Source: Cafeteria roenbergensis (taxonomy: Eukaryota; Sar; Bigyra; Bicosoecida; Cafeteriaceae). Taken from it: a stretch of 64,000 bases of DNA. Location: contig VLTN01000076.1 in the NCBI GenBank assembly GCA_008330645.1, positions 84,768-148,767 of the forward strand. Direction: 5' to 3'. Shown piece by piece: positions 12,548 through 21,320 of the stretch. The stretch's first letter is position 1, and every line of letters starts with the position of its first letter. The notes beneath the pieces are model-generated. The model was not told the DNA's origin. It searched no databases and saw only the letters and a list, made by a program, of their open reading frames with translations. The position numbers and the translations under genes were made by a program.

Positions 12548-13479
12548 GCGGCGCGGCCGGGGCGGGCGCGCCCCACTCCGCGGCGAAGGCACGGTGCCCG
12601 CCCGCCCCACGCGCCTCAGTTGTTCCTGTTCAAGCTTGCATTGTGTGAAGTTGGCGCGCCCACCGGAGAACAAATCACGACCGGGCGCGCACCGGCCGGA
12701 GCAGCTCCGCTCTGCGGCACGATGATGCGCGCGTCACGCATCCTCTCGCCGTGAAGCGCGGCTAGTGCTTGGCGGCGAAGGAAGCTGGCTCTTACGCAAC
12801 GCGCCTGGATGATGTCGCGGCTGGCGGCGAGACACCACCAGCCCCCAGGCTCCTCCCACCCGCACCACCCCTAGCCCCTCTCGCTCCATCGGCATGCGAG
12901 GTGTGCGCGCGCGTGTGTGTGCTCCAGGGGGTGCGCTTGAGTCTGGCTCTTTGCCTCAGCCCTGTGCCTCTGTGTCCGAATCGGCGCGATTCCGGCAGCA
13001 TTTCGCAACGGCGGCGGCGCAGTCTCCCTTCCCCGCAATGGATCTCGGACAACTTAAGCCCCGCGAGCCCTGCTTCGTCGTGGCGCAAGCGCCCGTGGTC
13101 ACGCCCAATCCGCCATGCCTCAGTGCTGTCAAGGGTGGCCCGGCGAGGCCATCCCGAAGCGACGCGAGCAGGAAGTCGTCCCAGGAGTGGAGACTAGGGC
13201 GGGCTGGGCTCTCCGCCCACAGGTCTGGCGCCCCGTCGCAAGGGGCCAGCGCGAGGCCTTTTTCGCGGCGTGGGGGTCCCTGGCCGCACCCGTGCTCAAT
13301 GCGCCAGTTTGCCGGCAGAGCAGCCGTCGTTGTCAGTGCCAGCCCGAGGCGCAATCGGCCGCGTCGCGACCCCTCAGTCACTCCGGGACTCGCGTCTCGG
13401 TGCTCGTGCGAAGGCAGAGTCCGGCACATTCGCGTGCGTCGGGACCCCGAGGCTCCGCCGCCTCTCCCCGGCGCTCAGA
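12548..13479. other. Gene-free stretch between CPSII and RPB4
   Basis: About 930 bp with short overlapping frames on both strands but no protein I recognise and no convincing splice structure. It presumably holds the CPSII 3' end and the RPB4 promoter. A TG/GC-alternating run lies near 12,902-12,925. Confidence 0.5.
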
Positions 13480-14232
13480 ATGTCCAGCTTTGTGGGCGGC
13501 GACGACGACGACTACGAGCACGACGCGCAGGTCGGCGGCGCGATGGGGGGCAACGCTTTCATCGGGGACGACGACCTGGACGATGCTGGCGGTGCGTCTC
13601 CGAGCGCGGGCGGCGAGGGAGCGTCCAGCTCGTCGGCCGCTGCAGCTGCGGGCGCTGCCTCAGCGAGCGGCGGTGCCGGCCCAGGCTACGACAGCGTTGC
13701 GGAGCAGGAGGCCGCCCTGGCTGAGGCTGCACGCTTGCGCGCCGAGCAAGAGGCTGCTGCGCTCCGCCCCGAGGACGCGTCGCGGCTGCACTTCGGGCCG
13801 GACCTGGCCCGTGTGGAGGCCGAGTTTTTGACCAACACAGAGGCCGCAATTGTGCTCAAGGCGCTCGCGGACAAGGCCGCGTCCACGGGCCGCGAAAAGA
13901 CGAGCGACACCTTTTTGCGCAGCCGCGAGTACGCCGCGGCCTTTGGGCTGGGCAGCAAGGGCGAGGCGGACGAGGCGCGCGCGGCCGCCGACGAGCTGCG
14001 CACGCAGCTCCTCGAGCGCACGTTTGCGTCGGGCGCCTCGACGGAACTGCCCGGCGGGGCCCTCGGCGACCGCCTGCACAAGTTTGAGGTGGCCAGCCTT
14101 GGCAACCTGCGCCCCTCCGACGCCGCGGCGGCGCGCACGCTCATTCCCTCGCTCTCCCGGTTCGACGACTCCGACGTTCGCACGATGCTCATCACGGTGG
14201 CGCGCTGCGTCGGCCGGCTGGACGGCGAGTGA
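13480..14232 (+). CDS. RPB4: DNA-directed RNA polymerase II subunit RPB4
   Basis: A 250-residue frame starting at ATG 13480. The C-terminal half matches RPB4: a helical region with an N-terminal tip (LTNTEAAIVLKALAD, about residues 115-130), a variable linker, and the diagnostic LHKFEVASLGNLRPSDAAA / ARTLIPSLSRFDDSDV block (about residues 202-240), equivalent to the HRDC-like core seen in yeast and human RPB4. RPB4 pairs with RPB7 to form the stalk of Pol II. The N-terminal 80 residues are an acidic, Gly/Ser/Ala-rich extension longer than usual. The gene is intronless as read. The alternative member of the fold, RPC9 of Pol III, fits less well because of the FE(x)A(x)LxNL...A(x)TLIPSL signature. 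Confidence 0.88.
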   Translation: MSSFVGGDDDDYEHDAQVGGAMGGNAFIGDDDLDDAGGASPSAGGEGASSSSAAAAAGAASASGGAGPGYDSVAEQEAALAEAARLRAEQEAAALRPEDASRLHFGPDLARVEAEFLTNTEAAIVLKALADKAASTGREKTSDTFLRSREYAAAFGLGSKGEADEARAAADELRTQLLERTFASGASTELPGGALGDRLHKFEVASLGNLRPSDAAAARTLIPSLSRFDDSDVRTMLITVARCVGRLDGE

Positions 14233-14650
14233 GGGGGCGTGCACGCCCGTGTGCATGCGTGCGTGTGCGTGCGCGGCCGAGGGCGCCGGCGGCTGGGTTC
14301 GCTGCCCCGCTCCGCGCAAGTCGCTTGAACGACGCATTGACGCAACGGACGCTCACGCAACACTCAGACAAAACACGCAAAACGGGCTCCGACCCGACGT
14401 CCCGCACTGGCAGCGCACGGGGGCCGCAACACTGCCCGCTGCCTCGGTCCAGCGCCGGCGCGGCCGCTGAGCTGCCAGTGTGGGGCGCGGCCACCGAGCT
14501 GCCGGCCAAGTGGCCCTCTCCTCCATTCCCCCCCTCATCCCCCCGCTCGCCCCCCCATCCCCCCCCCCCACACCAGGCGCGCGCGATCACTCCGCTCAAC
14601 CCCCTCAGGCGCGCGCGATCACTCCGCTCAACCCCCTCAGGCGCGCGCGA
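14233..14650. other. Short gene-free stretch with tandem repeat
   Basis: Lies between the convergent RPB4 and EGF-like genes. It contains C-rich homopolymer runs (about 14,527-14,570) and a 32-bp tandem repeat listed separately. No coding region is supported. Confidence 0.5.
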
Positions 14651-14657
14651 TCACTCC
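14575..14657. repeat. 32-bp tandem repeat, 2.6 copies
   Basis: Units start at 14575, 14607 and 14639. The first two are identical over 32 bp and the third is cut short where it runs into the stop codon region of the minus-strand EGF-like gene (stop at 14651-14653). The tail of that coding sequence is therefore made of repeat DNA. Confidence 0.92.
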
Positions 14658-15873
14658 CGGTCGTCCTCCGCCTGCAGCCTGTCCGCGAGCGCCTTGTTGC
14701 ACCAGGCGTGGATGATCGCTGCGCACATCTTGGGGCAGGCGGCGAAGTGTCCAATGTGCTTGTCCTTGGTGCACGTGTCGTGGTGCCGCTCCAGGGAGCT
14801 CATACTGCAGTCCTTGTACAGCTTGAGGTCGTTGATGGCCGTGACAAACTGCGGAACAGTGCCACAGCGGGGGAGGTGCACGCACGGGCGCGCGCGAGCG
14901 GCCGGGTGGGTGGGCCAAGGCTAGGGCTGGGGCAACGCCGCGGATTCGCGCGCTGCTGGCAGAGCCGGAGCCGGTGTGGCGGCCGCGGCAGGAGGCAGCG
15001 GCAGGAGGCAGTGGCAGGAGGCAGCGGCAGAGGCAGCGGCAGGAGGCAGCGGCAGAGGCAGCGGCAGGAGGCAGCGGCATGAGGCAGCGGCAGGAGGCAG
15101 CGGCATGAGGCAGCGACGTGGAGAGTGGCCTCAGCGCCCGTTGCGCGGAGCCAAGCTGCGCCCCCGCGCCGCCAGGACCCGCCAGCCACTCACCCTGGCG
15201 CAGACGTACTTGTACGAGAGCGCGTAGTCGAAGCAGGCGCCGTTGGCCGCATCGGCGGTCAGCCTGCACGCCTCGAGCACGTCCGGGTCCGTGGAGAGGT
15301 CCATAGGCGTGCCCTGGATGGGGATCGCCTTGGCGGCCTTGTAGTTTGTCCTGGAGCAGTCATCGCCCGTCCACTCGTCCTCGCAGTCGCACTCGCTGCG
15401 AGCGCACGGCAGCAAGGCGCGGCAGGGGATGGCGGCACCGTCGTCGACCACGGGCGCGACCTGCGCGACTCCCCCCCCCCCCCCCCAAAGACGACACGCC
15501 TCAAGGCCTGGCACGCGCGCTCGCACTCCGTGGGACTCGCTTGGCCGCTCGGGGCATGTGGACGGTGCGGGGCCTGCGAGGCATGCGCTCACCCGGTGTC
15601 CTCGTCGCAGGCGCCGTGGTCATTGCACACCGGGTTTCCCGGGCACTCCTTTGGCCCGTCGTCGACGGCCGATTCTGTAGTTGTGTCGGGCTCGCTGGGC
15701 CTCGCCGCTCGGAAACGGTGTCCTGCGCCAGCGAGGGAGGGCCGCGTCAGCCTCGCCGACTTGGCGCCGGAGTTCTTGCTCAGCGTGGCTGCGCCCGGGG
15801 CCTCAAGCCCCGCCGCGACGGCCAGGAACAGCAGCAGCACGAACGCGAGAAGCGCCGCAGAAGGGCCCCTCAT
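14651..15873 (-). CDS. Secreted or membrane Cys-rich protein with an EGF-like motif
   Basis: Spliced minus-strand gene with exons 15873-15593, 15395-15194 and 14848-14651, 226 residues. Introns of 197 and 345 bp have GTGAG donors and CAG acceptors, and both junction phases agree. Residues 1-23 form a clear signal peptide (MRG...ALLAFVLLLFLAVAAG). Splicing of exon 1 to 2 rebuilds an EGF-like module around residues 78-105, with the pattern CPGNPVCNDHGAC...CDCEDEWTGDDC, which neither exon encodes alone. The rest of the mature protein has further paired cysteines (YVC, KDC, HDTC, AACPKMC, AWC), suggesting an extracellular disulfide-bonded fold, and no C-terminal membrane segment. I do not know its role. 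Intron 1 holds a poly-G/C run and intron 2 a minisatellite. It is divergent from the nucleoside hydrolase, 168 bp apart. Confidence 0.72.
14987..15115. repeat. GGCAGGAGGCAGC-type minisatellite in an intron
   Basis: About ten imperfect units of 12-21 bp built from GGCAGGAGGCAGC, GGCAGAGGCAGC and GGCATGAGGCAGC variants. It lies within intron 2 of the EGF-like gene. Open frames through it translate as Leu-Pro-Ala-Cys repeats and are not genes. Confidence 0.9.
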
Positions 15874-16041
15874 CGTGCGGCGGCCGCCGCGCTGCAGCGT
15901 GCCGCTGCGGCTGGGGGTTGGTGAGCGGTCGCTCGGGCGGCCGGCTCTGCCGGAAAATGTGTGGAGGCCAATCCTGGAACGTGCCGCCCTGTCGGTGCAC
16001 GCGCGCGCGCACCTCGGCTGCTCCGGAGCGCCGTCCTACCG

Positions 16042-17202
16042 ATGGCAGCACACAGTGACGCGTCTGAGCGCCCGCGCGTTTGCGTGCTGGACGTGGATGC
16101 GGGCGTGGACGACGCGCAAGCCATTGTCGCAGTTGTGCTGTCCCCGGAAGCCCGCGCCGGCAAGCTGGTGGTGGCGGCCATCACGTGCGTGACAGGCAAC
16201 GTGCCGGCGGACGAGGTACTTCTCAACGTCAAGGCGGTGCTTGCCGCGTGCGGCCCCGAGGCCGAGGCGATTCCCGTCTTTGCGGGAGCCGCGCGCCCGC
16301 TGGTGGCTGACTACGAGGACGCCCGCTACTGGCACGGCGAAGACGGGCTCGGCGGGGCCCGCGCCAAGTGGACGCCAACAGCCTCGGCCGTGGCCGTGTC
16401 TGGCACGGAGACCGCTCCGGCGGCGCTGTGGCGGCTGGCGCAGGAGCACGAGGGCCGGCTGGAGCTGCTCGCGCTCGGGCCGCTCACAAACGTTGCTGTG
16501 GCGTGCCTGCTGTACCCGCGGCTTCCGCGGCTGCTGCGGCGCGCAGTGGTGATGGGGGGAACGAGCCGCATGACCGGTAACCTCGGCGCCGCGCTGGAGT
16601 ACAACTTCGCGGCCGACCCCGAGGCCGCAGCCTCGGCCCTGAGCCCGCAGGCCCTGGGGGGGGGCGTGGGCGGCGAGGCGCTCTCGGCCAGCGACGAGGA
16701 CGCGTTCCTGTCCGCGGGGCGCCGGCCCGTGGAGGTGGTCGCGTGGGAGGCTTCCTTGGACGCGGCCCTGCCCGTCGACTGGTGCCGCGGCGGCGACTGG
16801 CTCGGGGCGCCCGACAGCACGGCGGCGGAGATGCTGCGCGACGCGTCCGAGCTCGTGCTGTCGCGGCTGGAGGAGGGCGGCGAGACGACCTATCCGTGCG
16901 CCGACGCGGTGGCCGCTGCGGTGCTGCTGAGACCTGAGGCGACCGTTACCGGGGCGGTGGTGCGCGCTGCCAAAGTGGAGACGTCCCCCGGGCTCTGCCG
17001 CGGGGCGCTGGTGCTGGACCACCGCCCGAGCCACGTTCCCCCGGGCGACAGAGCCGAGGCCGGACCGGCCACGGGCGCCACCATCGACCGCCCCGGGGCC
17101 AAGGCCTGGCGGCCCGAGGCGGGGTGGGGCGTGTGCGAGGTCGCCACAGGCCTCAGCACCGCGGCGGTGCAGGCGATGCTCGCAGACAGCGTCAAGCCCT
17201 AG
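16042..17202 (+). CDS. Inosine-uridine-type nucleoside hydrolase
   Basis: A 386-residue member of the inosine-uridine nucleoside N-ribohydrolase family, which cleaves ribonucleosides to base and ribose in purine/pyrimidine salvage. The N-terminal calcium/ribose site is intact: VLDVDAGVDDAQAI gives Asp17, Asp19, Asp23 and Asp24. Family blocks follow in order: LLALGPLTNVAVA (about residue 148), VMGGTSRMTGNLGAALEYNFAADPEAA (about 170-196, the metal/ribose-contacting NxxxE/F-N-x-DP region) and CADAVAAAVLLRPEA (about 286-300). There is a Gly/Ala-rich insertion at about residues 204-228. The family usually runs 310-340 residues. I chose ATG 16042 because the conserved beta-strand begins 11 residues later. 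The frame is open further upstream to 15961 but without homology. Confidence 0.88.
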   Translation: MAAHSDASERPRVCVLDVDAGVDDAQAIVAVVLSPEARAGKLVVAAITCVTGNVPADEVLLNVKAVLAACGPEAEAIPVFAGAARPLVADYEDARYWHGEDGLGGARAKWTPTASAVAVSGTETAPAALWRLAQEHEGRLELLALGPLTNVAVACLLYPRLPRLLRRAVVMGGTSRMTGNLGAALEYNFAADPEAAASALSPQALGGGVGGEALSASDEDAFLSAGRRPVEVVAWEASLDAALPVDWCRGGDWLGAPDSTAAEMLRDASELVLSRLEEGGETTYPCADAVAAAVLLRPEATVTGAVVRAAKVETSPGLCRGALVLDHRPSHVPPGDRAEAGPATGATIDRPGAKAWRPEAGWGVCEVATGLSTAAVQAMLADSVKP

Positions 17203-18022
17203 AGGCGCAAATGCCCAGCCGTCGAGCAACGGCTGCTGCCCCGCAACAGCGAACGAGATGTTTGTTTGGCACGCTCGCATGGGCAGAAGCGCGCGGGTCG
17301 TGGCAGCCGCGCGTTGGAGCGCCCGACGAGGCCTTTCAACCAGGGCGGCGAGACCGCGTGTTTCAAGGCCGCAAGCGCATCGCTGCTGCCCGAGCAATCG
17401 GCGCCGCCAGTCCGCGAGGCGAACCCGTCACGTCGGCGCAGTGGCCCACACACGCACGCCCAAGCAGCCCCGCAGCCCATGCCACAAGGGCTCTCAGCAT
17501 CACTGGTCGGGGGGAGGGGAACGTTCGAAGCATGCAATCAAGCTTCGCAGCGGGTTTTGCAGGCCGAGACCATCACGGGTGCGTTTCGCTGCTGCTGGCG
17601 GCCGCTCTTGCTCGCGCGATTGTGGCTTGTAGGTCAGCCCCCGGTTGGCAGAATGGAGGGCGACGCTGAACGAGCAGCGTGCGCTCACCGACGCGGTCTG
17701 TCAGCAAGCGTGGGCCGTGGGGAGCGTAGCAGTCGTGACGCTCGCTGAGCTGAGGCAAAGCGGGCGAGGTAGCAATGGCACGCTGCGTGCTTCGCTCGGC
17801 CGAGCACCGGCATCGCTCCGCCGCGTGACGGGGCCATGCGCGTGCTTGGACGGCGACTGCAACGAGCTGCGGATCGGGCCGACCGTGATGCCGCATTTGC
17901 CTCATTGCAAGCAAGCCACACAGCTGACCCATCGCTGCAGCAGCGTTGCCGCTGCGCGGGTTCCAGCACTGCTGCCGGCCTGACTGCTGCGCGCGGGTGC
18001 ATGCCTTTTGGGGGGCTTGGGC
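17203..18022. other. Gene-free stretch between convergent genes
   Basis: About 820 bp between the nucleoside hydrolase and the RBBP4-like gene, both of which end here. I see only short overlapping frames without homology and no tRNA-like fold. Confidence 0.5.
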
Positions 18023-20770
18023 TCAAGAGTCCTGGGTCTCAGCGCCGACAGCCAGCGCCAGCGGCCGCCACAGCTGAAGCGTTCCCCCGCCTGCGATGGC
18101 CGGGTTTGCTGAGTCGTCGCTGAGAGAGAGCAGCAGCCAGCCGTCCGCCCACGAGGCGGGGTCGTGCTCGCAGCCTCGCGGCAGGCCAGCGGCTGAGGTG
18201 GCTGTGACGCCAGGCGTCGTCGAGTCGGCTACGGCGGGGGCTTGCACGCCTGGGCCCGCTGCGGCAGCGGAAGCGGAGGCGGCCGACGACGATGACGATG
18301 ACGACGACGACGACGACGACGATGACGATGACGAGGAGGCGGTCGAAGGCGAGGGGGCTCGCGCGGCCGCAGGCGGCGGCGCGTCGGGGCACCAGCGCAG
18401 GTCGGACATGGCTGGCGAGCGGTGGCCGCGGTGCACAAACAGAGCAGCCGGCGGCGCCATCGGCACGGCGTCAGCCTTGGGGTCCTTGGCAAGCGCGCCC
18501 CATTTGCCCGAGGGGGCGTGCTGGCGTCGCGGCGACTGGCCGGCGGCGCCCCCCGGGCCGGACGCGAGCAGGGCGTCGACGTCCCAGATCACCGACACGC
18601 CGTCCCCGCCTGCGCTAGCCATAACGCGGCGGCGGCCGGTGCTGCCCGCCCAGGGAGCCCACACCGTCGCCGTGACGCCGTCTCCGCCCGCGCCGTGCAT
18701 GCCGGCGGTGGCGGCGAGGAAGGGCGCGCCGCCGACCGGCAGCGGCTCGTTCGGGCCCTGCTGGGAGCCTCCCGGCGACAGCGGCGCGCCCTGGGCATGC
18801 GGCCTCACGGGGGGCTGCCACGGCGACTCGTCTTCGTCGTCCTCGTCGTCCACCTCGTCCGCGTAGGCCGCTGTGCCCGCCTCGGCCGGGGCGGCCGTGA
18901 GCACGGCCCCGCGCTGCACGGCTCGACAGTCCCACACGCGCACGACGCCGTCCTGCCTGCCCACGGCGAGCAGCCACTCGCTCGCCCGGTCGTCCGCCCC
19001 GGGGCACCACGCCACCGTCTGTCCGTCGCCGGCCTCCGGGGGCGCTGCCGCCAGAGCCACCAGGCCTCGGCCCGCCGCCAGCCCCGCCCCCACGCGGCTG
19101 TCCCAGATCCACACCCCGGAGTCCTCGCCCACGCTGGCGAGGACGGCGCCTGCCCCCGCCCCCGCAAGCTTGAAGGCCACGTCGTCGACGCCGCCCTGCA
19201 CCAGCATTCGGCCGTCGGCTGCGGGGGCCGGGGCGGTCAGGCCCCCGAGTCGGTGGCGGGGCTGCAGCGTGGGGGGCGCGTCGGCGAGGCCGGTGCGCCT
19301 GGCGGGCGAGGCAGCTTGCGGCCCGTCCAGCGGCGGCAGCGCGCCGGCCGCGGCGTCGCCCAGGCTCCACACCAGGACGCGCCGATCGCGACCCCCCGAG
19401 GCCACGTCGTGCGCAACGGGGCTCGTGTCCAGGGCAAAAGGGGCATCCGCCGTGTGGCCGTGCAGCCTGCGACCGGAGGAAGCCGGGAGTGGGGGCGGGG
19501 GCGGGGGCGGGGGCGGGGAAGGTGGTGGTGGTGGCGGCGACACAAGCTGCTGGCGTCAGCTTGAGCAGGCAGCGGGGGCGCCGCTGGGGCGTGAGCGGGC
19601 GTCCCCGCGCCCGCAGGGCGGTCGGGGCACGGCGAGCTCACTCGAGGTCCGCGGCGTCGCAGTGAACCCTGCCGCGGACGGCCGGGGAGCTGCTGCCTCG
19701 CGCCTCCGCCTCAGCGGACACGTCCCACACATGCAGCAGCCGCGAGTCGGAGTGGGTCACCACCACATCGGAGCAGGTCCGGAGAGCGCTGCGGCGGCAT
19801 CGTCGCGGGCCAAAGAGGGGTTCTCAGCATCAGAGGGGGTGAAGCGGAGGGGCGGGGGCTGGTGTGTGCGCGTGCGGGCGGTGGCTCGCGCTGGTTGCAG
19901 GCTCGGGCCGGGTGCGGGCGCAGGCGCGTCGCTGGGGCCCCGGGGCGGAGGGGGAGCCTGCGCGGGTCATGCCGCTCACCGGACCCTGTTGACCTCGCCC
20001 GGGTGAACGATGCGCCGCCGCGGCAGGACGCGCGAGGAGCCGGTGGCGTGCGCGATGCGCTTGAGACTGTGCGGCTGGCTGGTGTTGGGCCGCTGCACCA
20101 CTGCGTCGGCCACCGTGAGCCAGCAGGGGATGCCCTCCCACTCGCCGCGGGAGGCGTCGAACGCCGCATCTGCGGGCGTGAGGGGCCGAGAGCGTGCGAG
20201 GCGGCTCGGAGCGTTGGAGGCGGCGCCGAGGGCGCTGGCGGGGCAGACGCGCCCACGGGGGGCCGGGAAGGGGCCGGGGGGCGAGCGCGCACGTGGCGGA
20301 TGGGCGTGTGAGTGTCTGTGCGGGGGGGGGGGGGGGGCGCCGTGAGCAGCAGACGGCTGCAAGCGCCTCTGCGCCGCCTGCGAGCGGGTCTGCCTGCGCG
20401 TCGGGCCGGAAGCGGGACCCTCGCTGCCCCGTGCCCCCTGCGCCTCCCCCGAACGCAGCGAATGCGTCTCACCTGTCCGGGTCGCAAACACGAAGCCGCG
20501 CATGTACGCCCCCTTGGCCACCAGGTCTGCCTCCGCCACTCCTGCCTTGCCCACCAGCGCGCTCGTCGCTGCAAGCTTTGCAGGGTCGCCACCGGCCTTG
20601 AGCCGCAGCGACGCCGCCATGGAGAGCGGCCGGACGCCAAGGAAGTCGGCGCTCAGGGAGCCCCACTCGAGGAAGGTGGAGCACAGCCAGTCGTACGTGA
20701 AGGGCACGTTGCGCCGCCACGCCTCGTACACGCCCGCATCGCAGCAGGCCGGGTCCGCCGCGCTCGCCAT
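18023..20770 (-). CDS. RBBP4/RBBP7/MSI1-like histone-binding WD40 protein
   Basis: Histone H3-H4 chaperone subunit of CAF-1, HDAC and PRC2-type complexes. Four minus-strand exons, 20770-20473, 20169-19980, 19788-19642 and 19466-18023, give 692 residues; every junction has GTGAG/CAG borders and matching phase. The N-terminal helix YEAWRRNVPFTYDWLCSTFLEWGSL is the H4-binding helix signature ([25 protein letters not shown] in the family). Exon 2 ends in HPGEVNRVR, exon 3 carries VVVTHSDSRLLHVWDV, and the exon 3-4 junction rebuilds ADLELHGHTADA, equivalent to PDLRLRGH. Exon 4 has the later blades, ending AALFVHRGHRSPAMSDLRWCPDA and GTLQLWRPL. It is longer than the usual 400-430 residues because of acidic, Gly-rich and poly-Ser insertions. 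A Pro-rich open stretch before exon 4 is intronic. Confidence 0.87.
18283..18345. repeat. GAC/GAT trinucleotide run encoding poly-Ser
   Basis: About 20 GAC/GAT triplets on the plus strand, read on the minus strand as TCG/TCA serine codons in the last blade of the RBBP4-like protein. It is a surface-loop expansion. Confidence 0.88.
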
Positions 20771-21320
20771 GGATCACAGGCCCACAGCAGCAGCCGTTGG
20801 CACGGGCGGCTTTCGCCAGGGACCGCCTTTGGGGAGTCTTGCGAGCGGCCGAGCGCCCGTTCAAATAATGCGGCAGCGGCCCCGAGCTGCTTTGGTCGCT
20901 GCTGGGCCGGGGGGCGAGGCTAGTAAGCCTTGCGGGCGATAGGCACCAGCGGTTTGGGCGATTCTCCCGTCGGCAGGGTGCAGTTGCGGCCCGGCCTGGG
21001 GGCCTGCGGGCGGCGGGCAGCGCAGCCGAGCGCTCGTCGCAGCAGGGCTCGCGATCGACCAAGGGCCTCGAGCCGGAGAAGCAGGCAGCGGAGCCAATTG
21101 CAACCAACTCCGTGCCTAGTCTGCGCTGAACTCGGGACGACTGCGGCACAACCGCCGCACGCGGCAACCGCTGACACCCGCGGACTGCGACGGCTCCTGT
21201 CTGCGCCCCGCGGTCCTCGGACCTCGCATTGGCCGTGGCGCACACCCGTGGCCGCGGCTGGGTGTGGAGGCTCGCTCGCGAACAAGGCAAGAGGCAGCAG
21301 CGCCCGTGCGCGCCCCGAGC
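20771..21320. promoter_or_regulatory. Divergent intergenic region (RBBP4-like / channel)
   Basis: About 550 bp separating two divergently read genes, so it must hold both promoters. I see no clear TATA box or other motif. Short frames here have no homology. An in-frame ATG at 21264 would extend the channel by 19 residues. Confidence 0.4.

Noticed and set aside
8621-12673. Very long open frame on the minus strand opposite CPSII
   Set aside because: It is the antisense of a GC-rich, strongly biased coding exon. It is His/Val/Leu-rich with no homology, while the plus strand encodes unmistakable CPSase domains.
12894-13479. Frames upstream of RPB4 as an N-terminal extension
   Set aside because: No homology, and the ATG at 13,480 is followed by a typical acidic start. 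The upstream sequence changes character and has no splice support.
17500-18022. Possible second tRNA (GTTCGAA-like boxes)
   Set aside because: B-box-like words occur, but no acceptor or anticodon stems can be formed around them.
19467-19641. Proline-rich N-terminal extension of RBBP4-like exon 4
   Set aside because: The Pro codons are the pyrimidine tract of a splice acceptor. Skipping it joins ADLE to LHGHT in phase, as in the family.
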